Below are positions 10,621-21,965 of a DNA stretch of 64,000 nucleotides, one piece after another. This stretch comes from Incurvaria masculella (Eukaryota; Arthropoda; Insecta; Lepidoptera; Incurvariidae), in the NCBI GenBank assembly GCA_946894095.1, contig OX335642.1:13465021-13529020 (forward strand), in the 5' to 3' direction. The notes beneath the pieces were generated by a model. The model ran no database searches, was not told the origin of the DNA, and was given only the letters and a program-made list of their open reading frames with translations. Every line of letters begins with the position of its first letter. The first letter of the stretch is position 1. Both the position numbers and the translations under genes were made by a program.

Positions 10621-11340
10621 CAGACTGCCCACTCAGAAACCAACTACTTCTAAGAGTTTTTATTAATTTTCGTTTCGAAACTTTTCAACGAATGTCGATA
10701 CGGCCAAGTTTCCTTTAGCAAGCCACGGCTAGAAGGCCGTTGCGAAGGATTATCAGACACTCGGAGATCGGCCGTGGGACGGTATACAGAACTGGTTACA
10801 TAACTAACGGAGTCTAAACTGGGTATGTGTGTTACGTGGCCGCAGCTAAACTCGAACTCCTGCAGCTATGTAGACCGAGAGCTCGTGTCCGCTCGTGTCC
10901 GCTCATGCCATGTGTCATGCCATTCGAATTTGGTTTGCTAGCATAGGAGCAGAGAAACAAAAATACGTAATGAAAAAATGCTGATAATGTAGCCGTTGTA
11001 AAATTCAAATAAAGTTTATGCAATTTCTAAGATTGATGAGATTTCTGATTGACTGTTTCAATACAACACGATACAAATTATAGCAATCATCCATTCTACT
11101 AAGATATATATTTCTTAAGAAAGGCGTAAGCGGTGCTTCACATACAAACGTAATTTGGAAATCATTTATAAAAGATTGTGCGCATTTATTATTATTTTTT
11201 AATGTGACATCAGTTAATGAACATTTCTGTCTTCACGTTTGTGTTTTTTGAAAATCCAAAACTGATTTAAATTACAGCAAAAATAAAATCCACCTACAAG
11301 TTTTTTTTTGCTGTGGTTTGACGTATGATAGATTAAAAAA
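10621..11340. other. Noncoding
   Basis: No gene. The segment at 11125-11200 (cacatacaaacgtaatttgg) resembles one arm of the fold-back element at 20409-20784 and may be a degenerate relative. Confidence 0.35.
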
Positions 11341-11450
11341 AACATGCAGGCTAACCCCGTCTTGTAATACCACCATCCCGTCATGATATTGGCCTAAGAA
11401 ACTAAGTACAAAGCCAGGACCTTACCTTTATGAACATAATCAATCAACAT
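11341..11450 (-). repeat. SINE-A 3' fragment, degenerate
   Basis: Contains taataccaccatcccgtca, tattggccta and gccaggaccttacctt, the reverse complement of the last ~100 bp of the SINE at 28776-29183. Confidence 0.4.
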
Positions 11451-12314
11451 CTGTGCCCCGAATGTTTATAAATGAAAACAAAGACATTGCAACCAATAAA
11501 ATTAATAATAGTAATAAAGATCACATTTCTAATGCAAGAATCTTTGACACGAACTCCTGGAATCCGATCGTAATTAGCGGACAGTTCGCTCGCTGGCCAG
11601 ACGTCTCATTCGGCGCCGGCCATAGACTAGTGCACGTAAACGGTCCGTGACTACTTCGCAAACTAGTTTCTGGCTGACCCGTTCTTTATCGACAACAGAT
11701 GCAGTCGCGACTAGGCGCCCGCTGACCCACACCTGTATGAAGTTGTTTGCTAGCGCAAGTAAAGGAAACACACTCTCCTAGCTCTCTCCACTGACTTAAG
11801 GCCGATTGCAGACGATGCGCAGTAGTATGCGAAGGATTTTTGTTTAGTTGCATTCGCTTTGATCCTAGCGACTATGCGTCATAGCTCGGCGCTACCTCTT
11901 CGTCGCTACTCCTCCATTTACCGTCCCAAGCGACTTGCGCGATTGCTCTCACCGGTTTATTCTTGTTCGCCTGCACCGTAAAACCGAGCAAATACGTTTG
12001 AACTTTAGCTACATTAGACCTACATTATAACAGGTTTTTCTAGGTTTGCGTATTGATCGATTTAAAAATCAGTAGGTGATTTTTATAATCACGTTCGTGA
12101 TGCGGCGTAGTCGAACTGGAAACGTTCACGAGGGTTACAATGTTTCATGAATTATCAGGTGTCTATTTTTCCACCCTATACTCATCTAAGCCCTATACGC
12201 CCGATGAATAGGCCAGACTGTTTACTGCTTTGTTCATAAGACAAGACGCGCTGCGCCGCTTATCTGGCTCGAAGGACCACAGTTATCCGGGTCGGTGGAC
12301 CAAGACGAATCTAA
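11451..12314. other. Noncoding
   Basis: No gene or repeat recognised. 11560-11730 is somewhat GC-richer than its surroundings. Confidence 0.4.
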
Positions 12315-12350
12315 TCCTACTAATATTATAAAGGGGAAAGTTTGTAATAA

Positions 12351-12392
12351 TGGATGGATGGATGGATGGATGGATGGATGGATGGATGGATG
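12351..12392. repeat. (GGAT)n microsatellite
   Basis: Ten or so GGAT units inside the 5' part of the Helitron-type element, where this family commonly carries them. Confidence 0.9.
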
Positions 12393-12737
12393 TTTGTTAC
12401 TCTTTCACGTAAAAACTACTGAATGGATTTTAATGAAACTTTACAATAATATAACTTATACATAAGAATAACACATAGGCTACAATTTATAAAGATATTG
12501 TGCCCATGGGCTTTAGAACTTTCACGGGGCTGCGAAAACGATGCCGGTAGCGCTACTTCACACCAAGGGGAGCGGGGCTCTCGTTGTTTTCTTCCGCCCG
12601 CGTGAGCGGCTTTTGGCGGTTTGCCTCTTGGCCGTGGTATGATACGCTGCCTGCTACTGCAGGCAGGTCTCTGGGGGGCCTTCTTCAGGCCAAATTTCTG
12701 GTCTTCCTTTTCGCTGCTGGTCTTCCCCACTGCAGGT

Positions 12738-14867
12738 CTACTCCGATAGTTCGTCTACCACGACGAGGTCGCGCGGGTACTTCTTTCTGCCGTCTGGCGG
12801 TCGGGCGTGGAGCGGTGTCAGTTCCCGTATGTGCGGGAACTGTGACGCGTCGACACGCTTGAACATCGACGTCGCCAGGCGGCCGATGAAGTCGTCCAGT
12901 GGCTCTATCTTCGCCTTGAGGTCCCTCGCAATCGTTGCGTTCCTCACGTAGCGGGGAGCGCCCGTGATGGTACGGAGCGCCAGGTTCTGTTGGGCGCGGA
13001 CGTTCTTGCGTCGCGTCTCCGGAACCAGCGCGTACCACGCCGGCGCTGCGTACGTGAGGCGGGACCTCAGGTAGGTCTTATAAATCCCCAGCTTGGTAAG
13101 CAGAGGAAGCTTCGAAGAGAGCACTGGACGGAGTCGCGCCCGCGCGACTCGGGTCTGGTTGACCGCGTTCTTGCAGTGGGTCTTGAGCGTGAGGCCGCGG
13201 TCGAAGGTGACGCCCAGGTATTTGACCTGGGGGGACCAACCGATCGCTTCCCCGTTCAGCTTCAGCTGTGGTGGGTTCACGCCATAGCCGGTCACCATGG
13301 CCTGCGTCTTCCCGACGTTTGCCGTCAAGCGCCAGCATGCCAGCCATTCGGGCAGCTGGTCCAAGGAGCGTTGGATCTTCTTGGCTGCGTGGCGCTTGTT
13401 TTTGGACGTCGCAAAGTAGGCGGCATCGTCGGCAAACAAACCGAGCATCGCACCTGACTCCACGGGGATGTCGTCGGTGTACAGGGAATAGCAGGCCGGT
13501 GACAGGCAGCTTCCTTGCGGGACGCCGGCCGCGATCGGGTGTTCGCGCGATGTCGCGTCCTCGACGGCGACGCGGAAGCGTCGGTCCCGAAGGAAGGAGG
13601 CTATGACGTGAATCACTCTGCGTGGTGTGGTGGAGTTGATGAGTTTGAACAGCAGACCGTCATGCCAAACTCTGTCGAACGCCTTCTCCATGTCCAGGAG
13701 TACTGCGCAGGTGTATTCCTTCCGGTTGGAAGCCACCGTCATGTGGTGCAGTACTCTGGTGAGCTGGAGAGTCGTGGAGTGTTCCGGCCGAAATCCGAAC
13801 TGTTCGTTCCGCGGCTTGATGTGTGGGAGCAGCACGCCCAGGAGGAGCTTTTCGAAGACCTTCGAGAGGGTGGAGAGTAGTGTGATGGGCCGGTAGCTCT
13901 CCGGCTTGAGAACGTTCTTCCCCGGCTTCGGCAGCATGATGATGCGTCCGATCTTCCACTGGTCCGGGAAGTGGCCCGAGCGCAGTATCCCGTTGAACAG
14001 CCGCGCCACGGCCACGATTGCCACTCGTGGCATGTGGCGCAGTGCGGCGTTCGGTACGGTGTCAGCGCCCGGGGCTTTCTTGGTGTTCAGGACGCAGATC
14101 TTGCTGCGCACCTGGGCCGGGGTGAAGAAGAGCGGGTTCTCGGTCGGCGCCAGTGGCGTCACGAAGTACTCTCGCACTTGTCTCTCGAGGTCCTCGACGG
14201 CGGCGGTCTCGGTGGTCGGATTTGGCCGGAACTGTTTCTCCAGGCATTCGGCAAAGATGTCGGCGCGGTCTGCTGCTCGGAATCTTGGCTTGCCATCCCT
14301 GTCCAGCAGTGGGTTCACGGGCGACGGCTTCGTAGAGAGCTGTCTGCAGAGGCGGTGAACGCTGGGCGCGTAGCTCGCGCTTTCGCCGATTTCGGCGATG
14401 TGGCGTTCCCAACCTTCTGCAGCGTGGTCTCGCAACGAGTCCGTGACCCGTGTTGAGGCAGCGTTGAGTTTAGCCTTGATGGTTGGGCAGCGTGTCGTCT
14501 GCCACAGCTTCCGGAGACGCCGTTTTTCGCGAAGTTGGTTTTGGATGCGGGCGGGAAGAGGATCGAGTCTCCCTCGCATCCGCACCTCTCGCGATGCAGT
14601 GTCCATGGCGTTCCGGATGCTGGCCACCAATTCGGCTGTGAACTCTTCCACCTCCTCTGCTGTGGAGACGGGACGGCAAGGTGTGGACGTCTTCAGGTGC
14701 TGGGCGTACAGGTCCCAATCTGTACGCCGGCGAGGCGTGGGCGGCGCAACTGTGGTTGGCGGCGGGAGCGGCGGCGGGGGCGGGGCGGGCGGTGCGACGG
14801 GGGCGGGTGAGGTGTGGGGGGGACGTGAGGGCAGATGTCGTGACGGTTGTGTCCGTTTGGCGAATTT
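12738..14867 (-). CDS. Jockey-like LINE reverse transcriptase (ORF2, 5'-truncated)
   Basis: An RNA-dependent DNA polymerase that copies LINE RNA into genomic DNA by target-primed reverse transcription. The frame is open for 709 codons, from a stop at 14868-14870 down to 12738. Counting from a GTG at 14651: SYRPITLLS near 252, LLDMEKAFD with catalytic Asp320, AGVPQGS at 375-381, FADD with Asp408/409, and KYLGVTFD near 477-484. The thumb-like end has YLRSRLTYAAPAWY. The ~70 residues before 14651 begin with a proline-rich run followed by RRRTDWDLYAQHLKT, which resembles the linker after the endonuclease. The endonuclease itself is missing, so the copy is 5'-truncated and has no obvious start codon. 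The absence of internal stops and the GC-rich codon use contrast with the AT-rich surroundings and suggest a young insertion. It lies inside, and opposite to, a Helitron. The clade (Jockey group) is judged from motif style. Confidence 0.9.
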   Translation of the reverse strand, partial: KFAKRTQPSRHLPSRPPHTSPAPVAPPAPPPPPLPPPTTVAPPTPRRRTDWDLYAQHLKTSTPCRPVSTAEEVEEFTAELVASIRNAMDTASREVRMRGRLDPLPARIQNQLREKRRLRKLWQTTRCPTIKAKLNAASTRVTDSLRDHAAEGWERHIAEIGESASYAPSVHRLCRQLSTKPSPVNPLLDRDGKPRFRAADRADIFAECLEKQFRPNPTTETAAVEDLERQVREYFVTPLAPTENPLFFTPAQVRSKICVLNTKKAPGADTVPNAALRHMPRVAIVAVARLFNGILRSGHFPDQWKIGRIIMLPKPGKNVLKPESYRPITLLSTLSKVFEKLLLGVLLPHIKPRNEQFGFRPEHSTTLQLTRVLHHMTVASNRKEYTCAVLLDMEKAFDRVWHDGLLFKLINSTTPRRVIHVIASFLRDRRFRVAVEDATSREHPIAAGVPQGSCLSPACYSLYTDDIPVESGAMLGLFADDAAYFATSKNKRHAAKKIQRSLDQLPEWLACWRLTANVGKTQAMVTGYGVNPPQLKLNGEAIGWSPQVKYLGVTFDRGLTLKTHCKNAVNQTRVARARLRPVLSSKLPLLTKLGIYKTYLRSRLTYAAPAWYALVPETRRKNVRAQQNLALRTITGAPRYVRNATIARDLKAKIEPLDDFIGRLATSMFKRVDASQFPHIRELTPLHARPPDGRKKYPRDLVVVDELSE

Positions 14868-15496
14868 TCAAGGCACTAGCGATTTGTAAAACTTAGCACA
14901 CGTACATTTAACTACCCGGGAATTAGGATTGGCTAAATAGAAACTGCAATGCTCTGCACGGCTTGGCTGGAGGGGGATTCTTTAGATGCGGATTCTATCT
15001 ACGTCTAGCCTGATTCTACTCAAAACGTATAGGCTACATAATATAACGCTTCATTACCAGAGGCGTGAGATGTGAGTGTTAAATTCTTATAACTTGTGAA
15101 CCACTTACCCGATTTATATGCGTATTTTATCAACGTATTTTATGCGTATTTTTCGGTGTTGAGGCTGGCTGTGGGTTGGAGTCCACGCAAAACTTACCTA
15201 CATTACACGTTACTTACCAGGTAAGCAATGTAGCAGTGAAAGTGCAGAAAGGTTCTGGCGGCAAATGTTTTTTTTTAAATAGCCACCAAACGTCAACGAA
15301 GCTCTAAATGGGAATTATTGGATGTTTCTCATTAAATCGTGCTATTTCGGCTCGAACGATCTTGATTAAATTTTGTACATGGATACATTGTCCTGGACCA
15401 GTTTGACCCTATTTTGGACCAGTCATGTGGGCTACTTTTTATCCATGAGATAATTTAGCCGACACTAACCCGAGCGGAGCCAGGTACCGCAGCTAG

Positions 15497-16833
15497 TTTG
15501 AATATAAATACTTTTCAACGAGATAAATAAATTATCCCTAAATATTCATAATCAGTTAAGTTAACAATTGGTGCGAATTGGTGTCCAACAAGGTTAGAAT
15601 GACTTCAATTTATTTTCGCGATGCTCAATCTTATTTTAAGAGATAAACATACAGATCCAGCAAACACTTTCGTTTCCACTACATACGTTTACCATTAAAG
15701 AAACAAAGAGGGAGAATTATAAGCGCATTAACTTCAGTACCGTCACGATGACAGCCAGATAGCGGTGTGACAGATTGCTACGAGTCAGCGGAGCGCAGTT
15801 GGCGTACGATTTTCCCCTTCCGTTGTCATTTGGGAGATTTTTATTCGATTTGGCATTTTCTCGCGGTTTCGTTCTAGTATAACGCATAGCAAATTAAAAG
15901 TTAATACTTGATACTGATTTTCATACACGTTAAGATGCCAATAGGCGTGGACAACCCATTAAATACAAAATTGATTGAAACCGCTGAAAACCAATTTGTC
16001 TGCAGTTGGCAGGACAGGGTTAAGAACAATTTGACAAAGCTATGTAATTACGTACCGGCTTTCAGTACTGCCGGTTTTAGATCTTCAAAGGTAGTACATA
16101 TTTCACGTTACGGTTATAATTACAACGACATTAAGTATGATGGTCAAAGGAGCTAGAACATTTTTGGGTTAAACTCGCTAAACGGTTAGCCAAAGAACGA
16201 GTGATGTTTTTGCGGAACGCTATATTGCTCATAATCTGGGTGGATTAAGGGCCTGGTACTAGCCAAATCGCAAAGTTAGACGAGGCACCCCAAGTTAACT
16301 AACTAAGTCTGACGATTATAAGTGTCATTCTTACAATATATGATTCCTTGTCTAGGAATCGAATTATTTTCGTTAATGTATGTTTCCTTTTTCTATACAA
16401 AATACATTGCGGAAACGGTGTCCATTTCCTAACTTTTTTGACTAAATGTAGAAATCTAAAAGCAAATGGAATTTTTTGTTTATGCATATATGCTGTTTTT
16501 GCTTATATCTAGAAATCGAATTACTTTCAGATTTCTAATGAGAAAAATCAACTTTTTTATTTTTATTATTATTTAAATAAATGATGGAATAAAAAAATAT
16601 TAACAATCCATTATCAGTCTGGAGTTCTATTTGGATTTGCTGAAGAGTTTCACTACATATTATTACATTTGTTAAAAAGTGCATTTGTATGGCGCGAGTA
16701 GTTGGCTAGTCCTAGCGCCTTAAGTAATGCTGGGCCTTCTAATGTAACTATAGAAGTACAAATGCTGATTTACACGCAAATAAACGGAAGTTAACCTATG
16801 ACTGAACACCGTGTCCCAAATTTCTTCAGGTCC
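15497..16833. other. Noncoding, weak ORF at 15935-16156
   Basis: Mostly AT-rich. An ATG at 15935 opens a 73-codon frame beginning MPIGVDNPLNTKLIETAENQ, with a moderately GC-rich segment upstream (15735-15870). I do not recognise it and no splice sites stand out, so it is not called as a gene. Confidence 0.3.
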
Positions 16834-16905
16834 CGTAGCCTAGTAGTAACGATAAGGTCGTTCATGTCGAAACCATGGGTTCTAAATCGATTGTGTGCAC
16901 TTTTT
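16834..16905 (+). repeat. tRNA-derived SINE head fragment
   Basis: cccgtagcctagtagtaacg looks like an A box (compare tagcctagtgg at 28781), and 38 bases on gggttctaaatcg looks like a degenerate B box. The body of the SINE does not follow clearly. Confidence 0.45.
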
Positions 16906-17284
16906 ATGTAAAACGCGGCACATCAGGCGGCCTAGCAGGCGCTTCTTCACACACCGTTTGAAGGACCTAGGGAGATACCTCGGCAGGAATACATACACAC
17001 CTCCTGGTCACCATCACATGGAAGAGGAAGAACATTCCGCTTTTTTTACCTAGCCCCCCTTTCCGTGAACTGGTAAATTTTAATTAAATTGCTCCGAATA
17101 CCACGACGTTTGCCAGCATGGTACGAAATGCAACTTAACTTCAGATATAATCACTCACTTGCCTGTTCACCCAGTGAGTAAATTTACCATTCCACACTAA
17201 CCCCCTTTCGATGTAGTCTTGTCCAAATAAAAGTAAGATGCCTTCAGGAATGCGGTGCATACGTCGAGTGAAAGAAATGAGTTG
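16906..17284. other. Noncoding
   Basis: No gene or repeat recognised. Confidence 0.4.
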
Positions 17285-17560
17285 AACAATGTTTATCCGT
17301 AACACAGAATCAGACACCGAACGTCCGTCGTCCGATGCGGGCGCAGTGCGGGCCGACGGCTTTACTGTTAGCCGAGCTGGCCCACATACGGGCGATTTCT
17401 CCGTCCGTCCGTCCGTCCGCGCGACACCCGCCGCCGTCACGCCTCAACGCACGCGCGTGCCATCTGCCGAGCGGTGGACCGGCGGCGTCCACGCGGACCT
17501 CTTTGCGTCTCGCTGTGACAGTTCGAAAGACGCATTCATTATTTCAAGCGCTAACAACTC
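17285..17560. promoter_or_regulatory. CpG-rich island, possible promoter or untranslated exon
   Basis: About 275 bases with dense CpG (cgaacgtccgtcgtccgatg, ccgccgccgtcacg, cggcggcgtccacgcgg) and a short tccgtccg repeat, surrounded by AT-rich DNA. Overlapping frames on both strands of 60-104 codons come from the base composition. No TATA box, initiator or splice site could be assigned with confidence, so this is inference from composition alone. Confidence 0.3.
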
Positions 17561-17608
17561 TCCACGAGCTACTCGGAAACAATCGATTTCTGATTTTTCC
17601 TAGCACAT

Positions 17609-17765
17609 TGGTATTTATTTATTTATGTATTTATTAAAAGGAAAACTTACAGCTAAAAAACAAGTTACACAGAATACACTAGAAATAAAAAAATAAGCCT
17701 AACAAGTTTTCACAAATATAAATGAAACTATTGATCGCTCTTAACTATAGTACATGGGAAAGATA
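17609..17765 (-). repeat. LINE 3'-tail-like fragment
   Basis: A tatttatttatttatgtattt run followed by ggaaaacttacagc and aagttacacag resembles the reverse-strand 3' end of the LINE at 49624-51116 (tttatttatttatg then gtaaaaaagaaatg). Truncated; no coding sequence. Confidence 0.35.
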
Positions 17766-18093
17766 TGGAGAGAGGGTATTAAAAACATATCGTTAAGTTT
17801 TTTTCTGATCAAGCCTGTAAAGGCGTTTAAGTGCGTTAAGGCGTTTTGTGCGCAAGTTCTTCTTCATGCAAATTAAATCAAATTGATTGGTTATACTTAC
17901 TTGTAAGGAAGCTGTGTAGGCCTATAATTAACATGTACACCCTAAATTTGTTATTTTTAGTAATGAAACTATGTAACTGTTTTGTGTATAATGTTGTTGG
18001 CATACCAATTAAAAAAATAATAATAAATAACTCCAGGCCAAAAGTTGTTATAGCATTTCTTTTTAATCAATAACTCTATAAATACTGAAAATA

Positions 18094-18232
18094 GGCTGAG
18101 ATAAATAGTCGTAACAGAAACTAAGACTAACGAAAAGTTGCAGATTTCGTCCATACAAAGTGTGTCGAAATGACGTCAAAAAGTACTACTTTTCGTTAGT
18201 CTTCGTATCCGTTATGGCTATTTATCTTAGCC
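18094..18232. mobile_element. Fold-back MITE, family MITE-1 (copy 2)
   Basis: Starts ggctgagataaatagtcgta and ends tggctatttatcttagcc. The left arm is shorter than in copy 1 (deletion after cgaaaagttg), while the right arm keeps tactacttttcgttagtctt. One TGACGTCA lies at 18171-18178. Confidence 0.7.
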
Positions 18233-18966
18233 TCAGACTTATGCTAAGATTCAATGACGTTACTTGGTTGAGCCAAAATATGTCTTTGGACTGCCAGTTT
18301 TGGGATAAAATGTATGGACCGAATGTCAAATTTGACAGTCGGAAGCCATACAATGGCTCAGCCAAGTACGAGTAAAGTTTATGAATCCCTGCATTAGACT
18401 TTCGCGCTCGGCGGTGATGGTTGGACTCGTGGTTTACTACGCGCGTCCGGTTTCCCACACGATAACATGGACAATATGTCCATACGGCGGCGAACCGGTA
18501 ATGCTCACATTACACTTCTCCCTCCTTTTCTCTTCTGTGGTACAATCGTATACGGAAATATAATGCCGTTCCTAGCACATGCAATATTCGACCGAGAAAT
18601 CACCATATCGCCCGAGCACTTATGCAGGAATCTGTGTTGCAAGGTTGTTTCCAAATAACTACAATTTCAATCCACTTTGCGTAAACTAGAGCAGTGCCGC
18701 GGGCGGCTTTATTGGAACGGCTTTTGTATACAGCTCTCCAAGTACAAATATACCTTTGCCAGAGATTCAAATCGCTGCACTCAAAGGAGATTACTCCCCG
18801 CATTCAAAATGAATAGTAATTTAACTTAAATGCTTAAAAGGGGAGCTAAGACAACGGTATGGTGCTTTTTGTTGTCCAGTATTTCCAACGCAAAGCGAAG
18901 TGAAGAGGAGAAATCGTGTTCAAGAACGTTAAGAAAACCGTCGAAGTGCGAGTTTTTTTCCAGAAT
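18233..18966. other. Noncoding
   Basis: No gene. Short frames on both strands (60-78 codons) lack domains. Confidence 0.4.
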
Positions 18967-19132
18967 GTTTACTATTTGTGGTTACAGCAGCAATAGAAAT
19001 ACTCTGTGAACATTTCAGCTGTATACCTATTACGGTTCATGACATACAGCCCGCTGACGGACGGACGGAGGGAAAGCGGAGGCTTAGTAATAGGGTTCCC
19101 GTTGAGACGCTTTGGATGCGGAACCCTAAAAA
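18967..19132 (+). mobile_element. rep-B element, 5'-truncated
   Basis: Matches the 3' half of the element best seen at 42182-42483: ctctgtgaacatttcagctg, ctattacggttcatgacata, a short gacggacgg run, cggaggcttagtaatagggt, and a final tgcggaaccctaaaaa. Confidence 0.75.
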
Positions 19133-19909
19133 GGGACTTTTTACGTTATTAAGTATTTCCTTTGGAGCTTTTTTTAATTTCCACGTTTGCCACAACAAGC
19201 CACAAACCTTGCAAGTGTTGAAAGGAGGCATCAAAGAAAAAATCACCAATGCCGTCAAACCAGCACAGATGTGCATCAACGCAGGAGGTGGTCATTTTAT
19301 ACTGTCAATTTCATCAGTTTTAATTAACCTTTAAATAAACTTTCAAGAAAAACTGGGTCTAGTTTTTTAAATAATGGCAGCCAATTCACACTGTGACATT
19401 AATTTTAAATTCCTGTAGGATTAAAGTGATCCGAAATACCCGTGAAATGGAAGTTCTAGGAAATATGCAGATTTTCCCCTTTTCACGTAGCAAAAATGTT
19501 GATATAATAAAATAGCATGGGTTATACGGCTTTTTAAAACGCAACAGCAACCTTAATGAATTGGATATCTTTACATTATTTTATTTATCTTAGCATTCCA
19601 TAGATATGACAATCGTTGCAATCATTTATTCATTTTCAACTTATCAAATTATTCAAGTACATCGCTAGCCTTAAGGTGGGCTTTCCCGCACAACTCCACA
19701 TATTTCTGGTCAGAGATCCAAAATGTTGCTGAAAATAGCTTTATTTGATCGAACTAGATGTCTGATGACTATTGGCATTGTAAACATGTGTTTGGATTCC
19801 AAGTTATAAGGTCCGAAAGTTCGATTTTTTCGCGCGTTTTATACAATAACTTTGGAGGTGGATTACTCAACGATAAAATAAAAACGTCTTAAATAGATTA
19901 GTCATCATC
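19133..19909. other. Noncoding
   Basis: AT-rich, no gene recognised. Confidence 0.4.
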
Positions 19910-20115
19910 GTCGTAGTTTACTTTTAGCTATAGTTTTGTAATTTAAATTTTCGTAAATGTTACGAAATCAAAGACTTTGCGCATTGTCTGCTTTGTGGAC
20001 ATGTTGCATCCTCCTTATCACGAAGGCTGTCTTTTTATTTGAAACAGAGAAGGTTTTGTACCGTGCCCGCGAATGAGTTAGTCTGGCCGGGAAGGGACAC
20101 CTTGAGGGTGTGATA
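19910..20115 (+). repeat. Dispersed repeat C (copy 1)
   Basis: Nearly collinear with 59229-59440. Shared blocks include tttacttttagctata, ttttcgtaaat, tttgtggacatgttgcatc, tttgaaacagagaagg and gttttgtaccgtgcccgcga followed by atgagttagtc. No coding sequence; family unknown. Confidence 0.65.
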
Positions 20116-20408
20116 CCACCTGATTGCAATCTGTTTCATAGGGGCATAAGTGAAACCATATTTTATTATTTCTACTACTACTTATTTCGTAATTTCAAAA
20201 ATATGAAATATGGATCGTTGGTCTAGTTACATTTGAAACCGATGACGGTAAATATTTGACGCTCACATTCTATATTCCAACTTTTTTGGACCAGACCATC
20301 AATCTACATATTTACTTTAATGATTATCGAAATTCGTTGCGGTTATTTTATAAATATGCCCATATCATATTACGCCCAAATGGAACGGTATCAAATGATA
20401 TCACCCCC

Positions 20409-20784
20409 TTAAGGTCGGCCCGTAAGCATCAGAAAATTTCGCCTCCCATACAAACGTAGTTTACTAATAATTTGAAAGCCACTGTTCCAACTTACTTGAT
20501 ATTTGGTATCTAATATTAGGCAACAAATATCTGTGTCTGCATGTCTTTGTTTTTTCGGTAAATGTATTCTGGGTCAAACCACAGAGACAACAAAATTCGT
20601 ATGAAGATTTTCTTTTTGCTTTTATTTCATTCGGTTTGGATTTTTCAAAAAAACATAAGCTTCCAGACACAGATATTTGTTACCTGATATTGAATATTAA
20701 ATATCAGTTCAATTGGAATAGCGGTTTACAAATAATTAGTAAACTACGTTTGTATGGGGAGCATAGCTTACGGGCCGTCCTTAA
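20409..20784. mobile_element. Fold-back element with ~130 bp arms
   Basis: Ends are ttaaggtcggcccgtaagc and gcttacgggccgtccttaa. Long inverted arms carry cccatacaaacgtagtttac and its complement, aacaaatatctgtgtctg and its complement. The spacer is a noncoding A/T-rich centre at about 20560-20640. A non-autonomous DNA element; family unknown. Confidence 0.7.
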
Positions 20785-20995
20785 GGCGCTAGGGCCAGTC
20801 AACTCGCAGCGCCATACAAATGTACCTTCGAAAAAATGTGTAATGAAACGCTTCAATAAGTCCAAATGGATCTTCTGACAGATAAATTGTTCGGCAGTAT
20901 TTTTTGGATGGAATTTTTTTAACAAGGTTAACAAGCACGAATTTTGCATTAGAAAATTGAAAGTAATATGTTGGCTAGATATAATAGTTTACATT

Positions 20996-21085
20996 TAATA
21001 ACAATAATATAAGATTTATTGCACGACAAAGATTGTACACTAGGCAGAAATTAATGCCTAGATCTTTACCAGCCTACCTTACATA
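20996..21085 (-). repeat. LINE 3'-UTR fragment
   Basis: tttattgcacgac, gtacactaggcagaaattaa, tgcctagatc and taccagcctacctt line up with the 3' end of the LINE at 23955-24060 (tttattgcac, ttaatgccgaaggcattttc, taccagtctacctt). Confidence 0.45.
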
Positions 21086-21965
21086 ATGTAGAAAAAACCA
21101 AAAGAGTAAGGGCAATAAAATGAAGATGTAATAAAATATATTTAATACGTATCAAGCAATATGACAAGTATATAGAGCACAAAGATGCAATAGCGATAAG
21201 ATGACCTCATGGAGCAGATATGGAGAATTTGAGTTTTCAGAAGGAGTTTAATAGGAATTGTTTCAGACATATGCGGAATGTATGAATCGATGAGCATAGA
21301 CGTAGTTCAAGCGGCAGTCGATACCACAGACAGCCCATTATAATTTCGCATGTGTGAATATAAAAGGTCGATTAATAGGCAGAGACTGCGATATGATCTT
21401 TCGCCTTCAAAACAGCGAGGTCAAAAATGTCACGCTAAGATGATGAGCAAATAAATTACACACTTAGTAGTAGGTAGGCAGAAGGTATTACACGGTTTTT
21501 AAAAGCGAAGACCCAGATGGAATTTAAGAAATGCGAAACTGTATTACGCTGTAAAAACGACCCTACAAACAATTCGCTTTGGTTCAATATGTGTAAGTAC
21601 ACAGATAAATAATGTTGCTTTCTCTAATTTCGACATAAGAAATTAATTTGGGATTTAAATCAACATCACTAATGTCGCTTTTAGAAAGCTGTTTAGGACA
21701 CATTTTTTGGCTGGATCTGGTATGGATTCCACTTAAAACTGTATTTGCTAATTTACTGCGACACGGTTAAATTTCACAGAAAAAATCGCAATGCTGCGTC
21801 AACCTTTTACTTTTATAATATATTTTACAAGACAATACAACGCTTCAAAAAATCGAATGAAGTAATTTGTAAAGTAATTAGAAACCAACTAAAAAATACA
21901 CCTGGCATTTAAAATGCAGTCGACCTTGCAAAGGCCCATAGTCTAAACATGTCTACTATATTCCG
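21086..21965. other. Noncoding AT-rich
   Basis: No gene or repeat recognised. Confidence 0.4.

Larger units (their letters stand above)
12315..15496 (+). mobile_element. Helitron-type element, split by a LINE insertion
   Basis: The 5' end is TCCTACTAATATTATAAA, immediately after an A, and is followed by the familiar gtttgttactctttcacg and aaaactactgaatgg sequence. The 3' end has acccgagcggagccaggtac and finishes cgcagCTAG before a T. Start TC, end CTAG, insertion between A and T and a small terminal hairpin (gcgg...ccgc) are the Helitron rules. No Rep/helicase gene is present, so it is non-autonomous. The interior from roughly 12.5 to 14.9 kb is a reverse-strand LINE. The right part (15010-15496) has ggctactttttatccatgag, matching the usual body of this family. 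Confidence 0.75.

Noticed and set aside
12584..14889. Many overlapping frames of 60-163 codons on both strands
   Set aside because: All are shadows of the GC-rich reverse-strand reverse transcriptase gene at 12738-14867.
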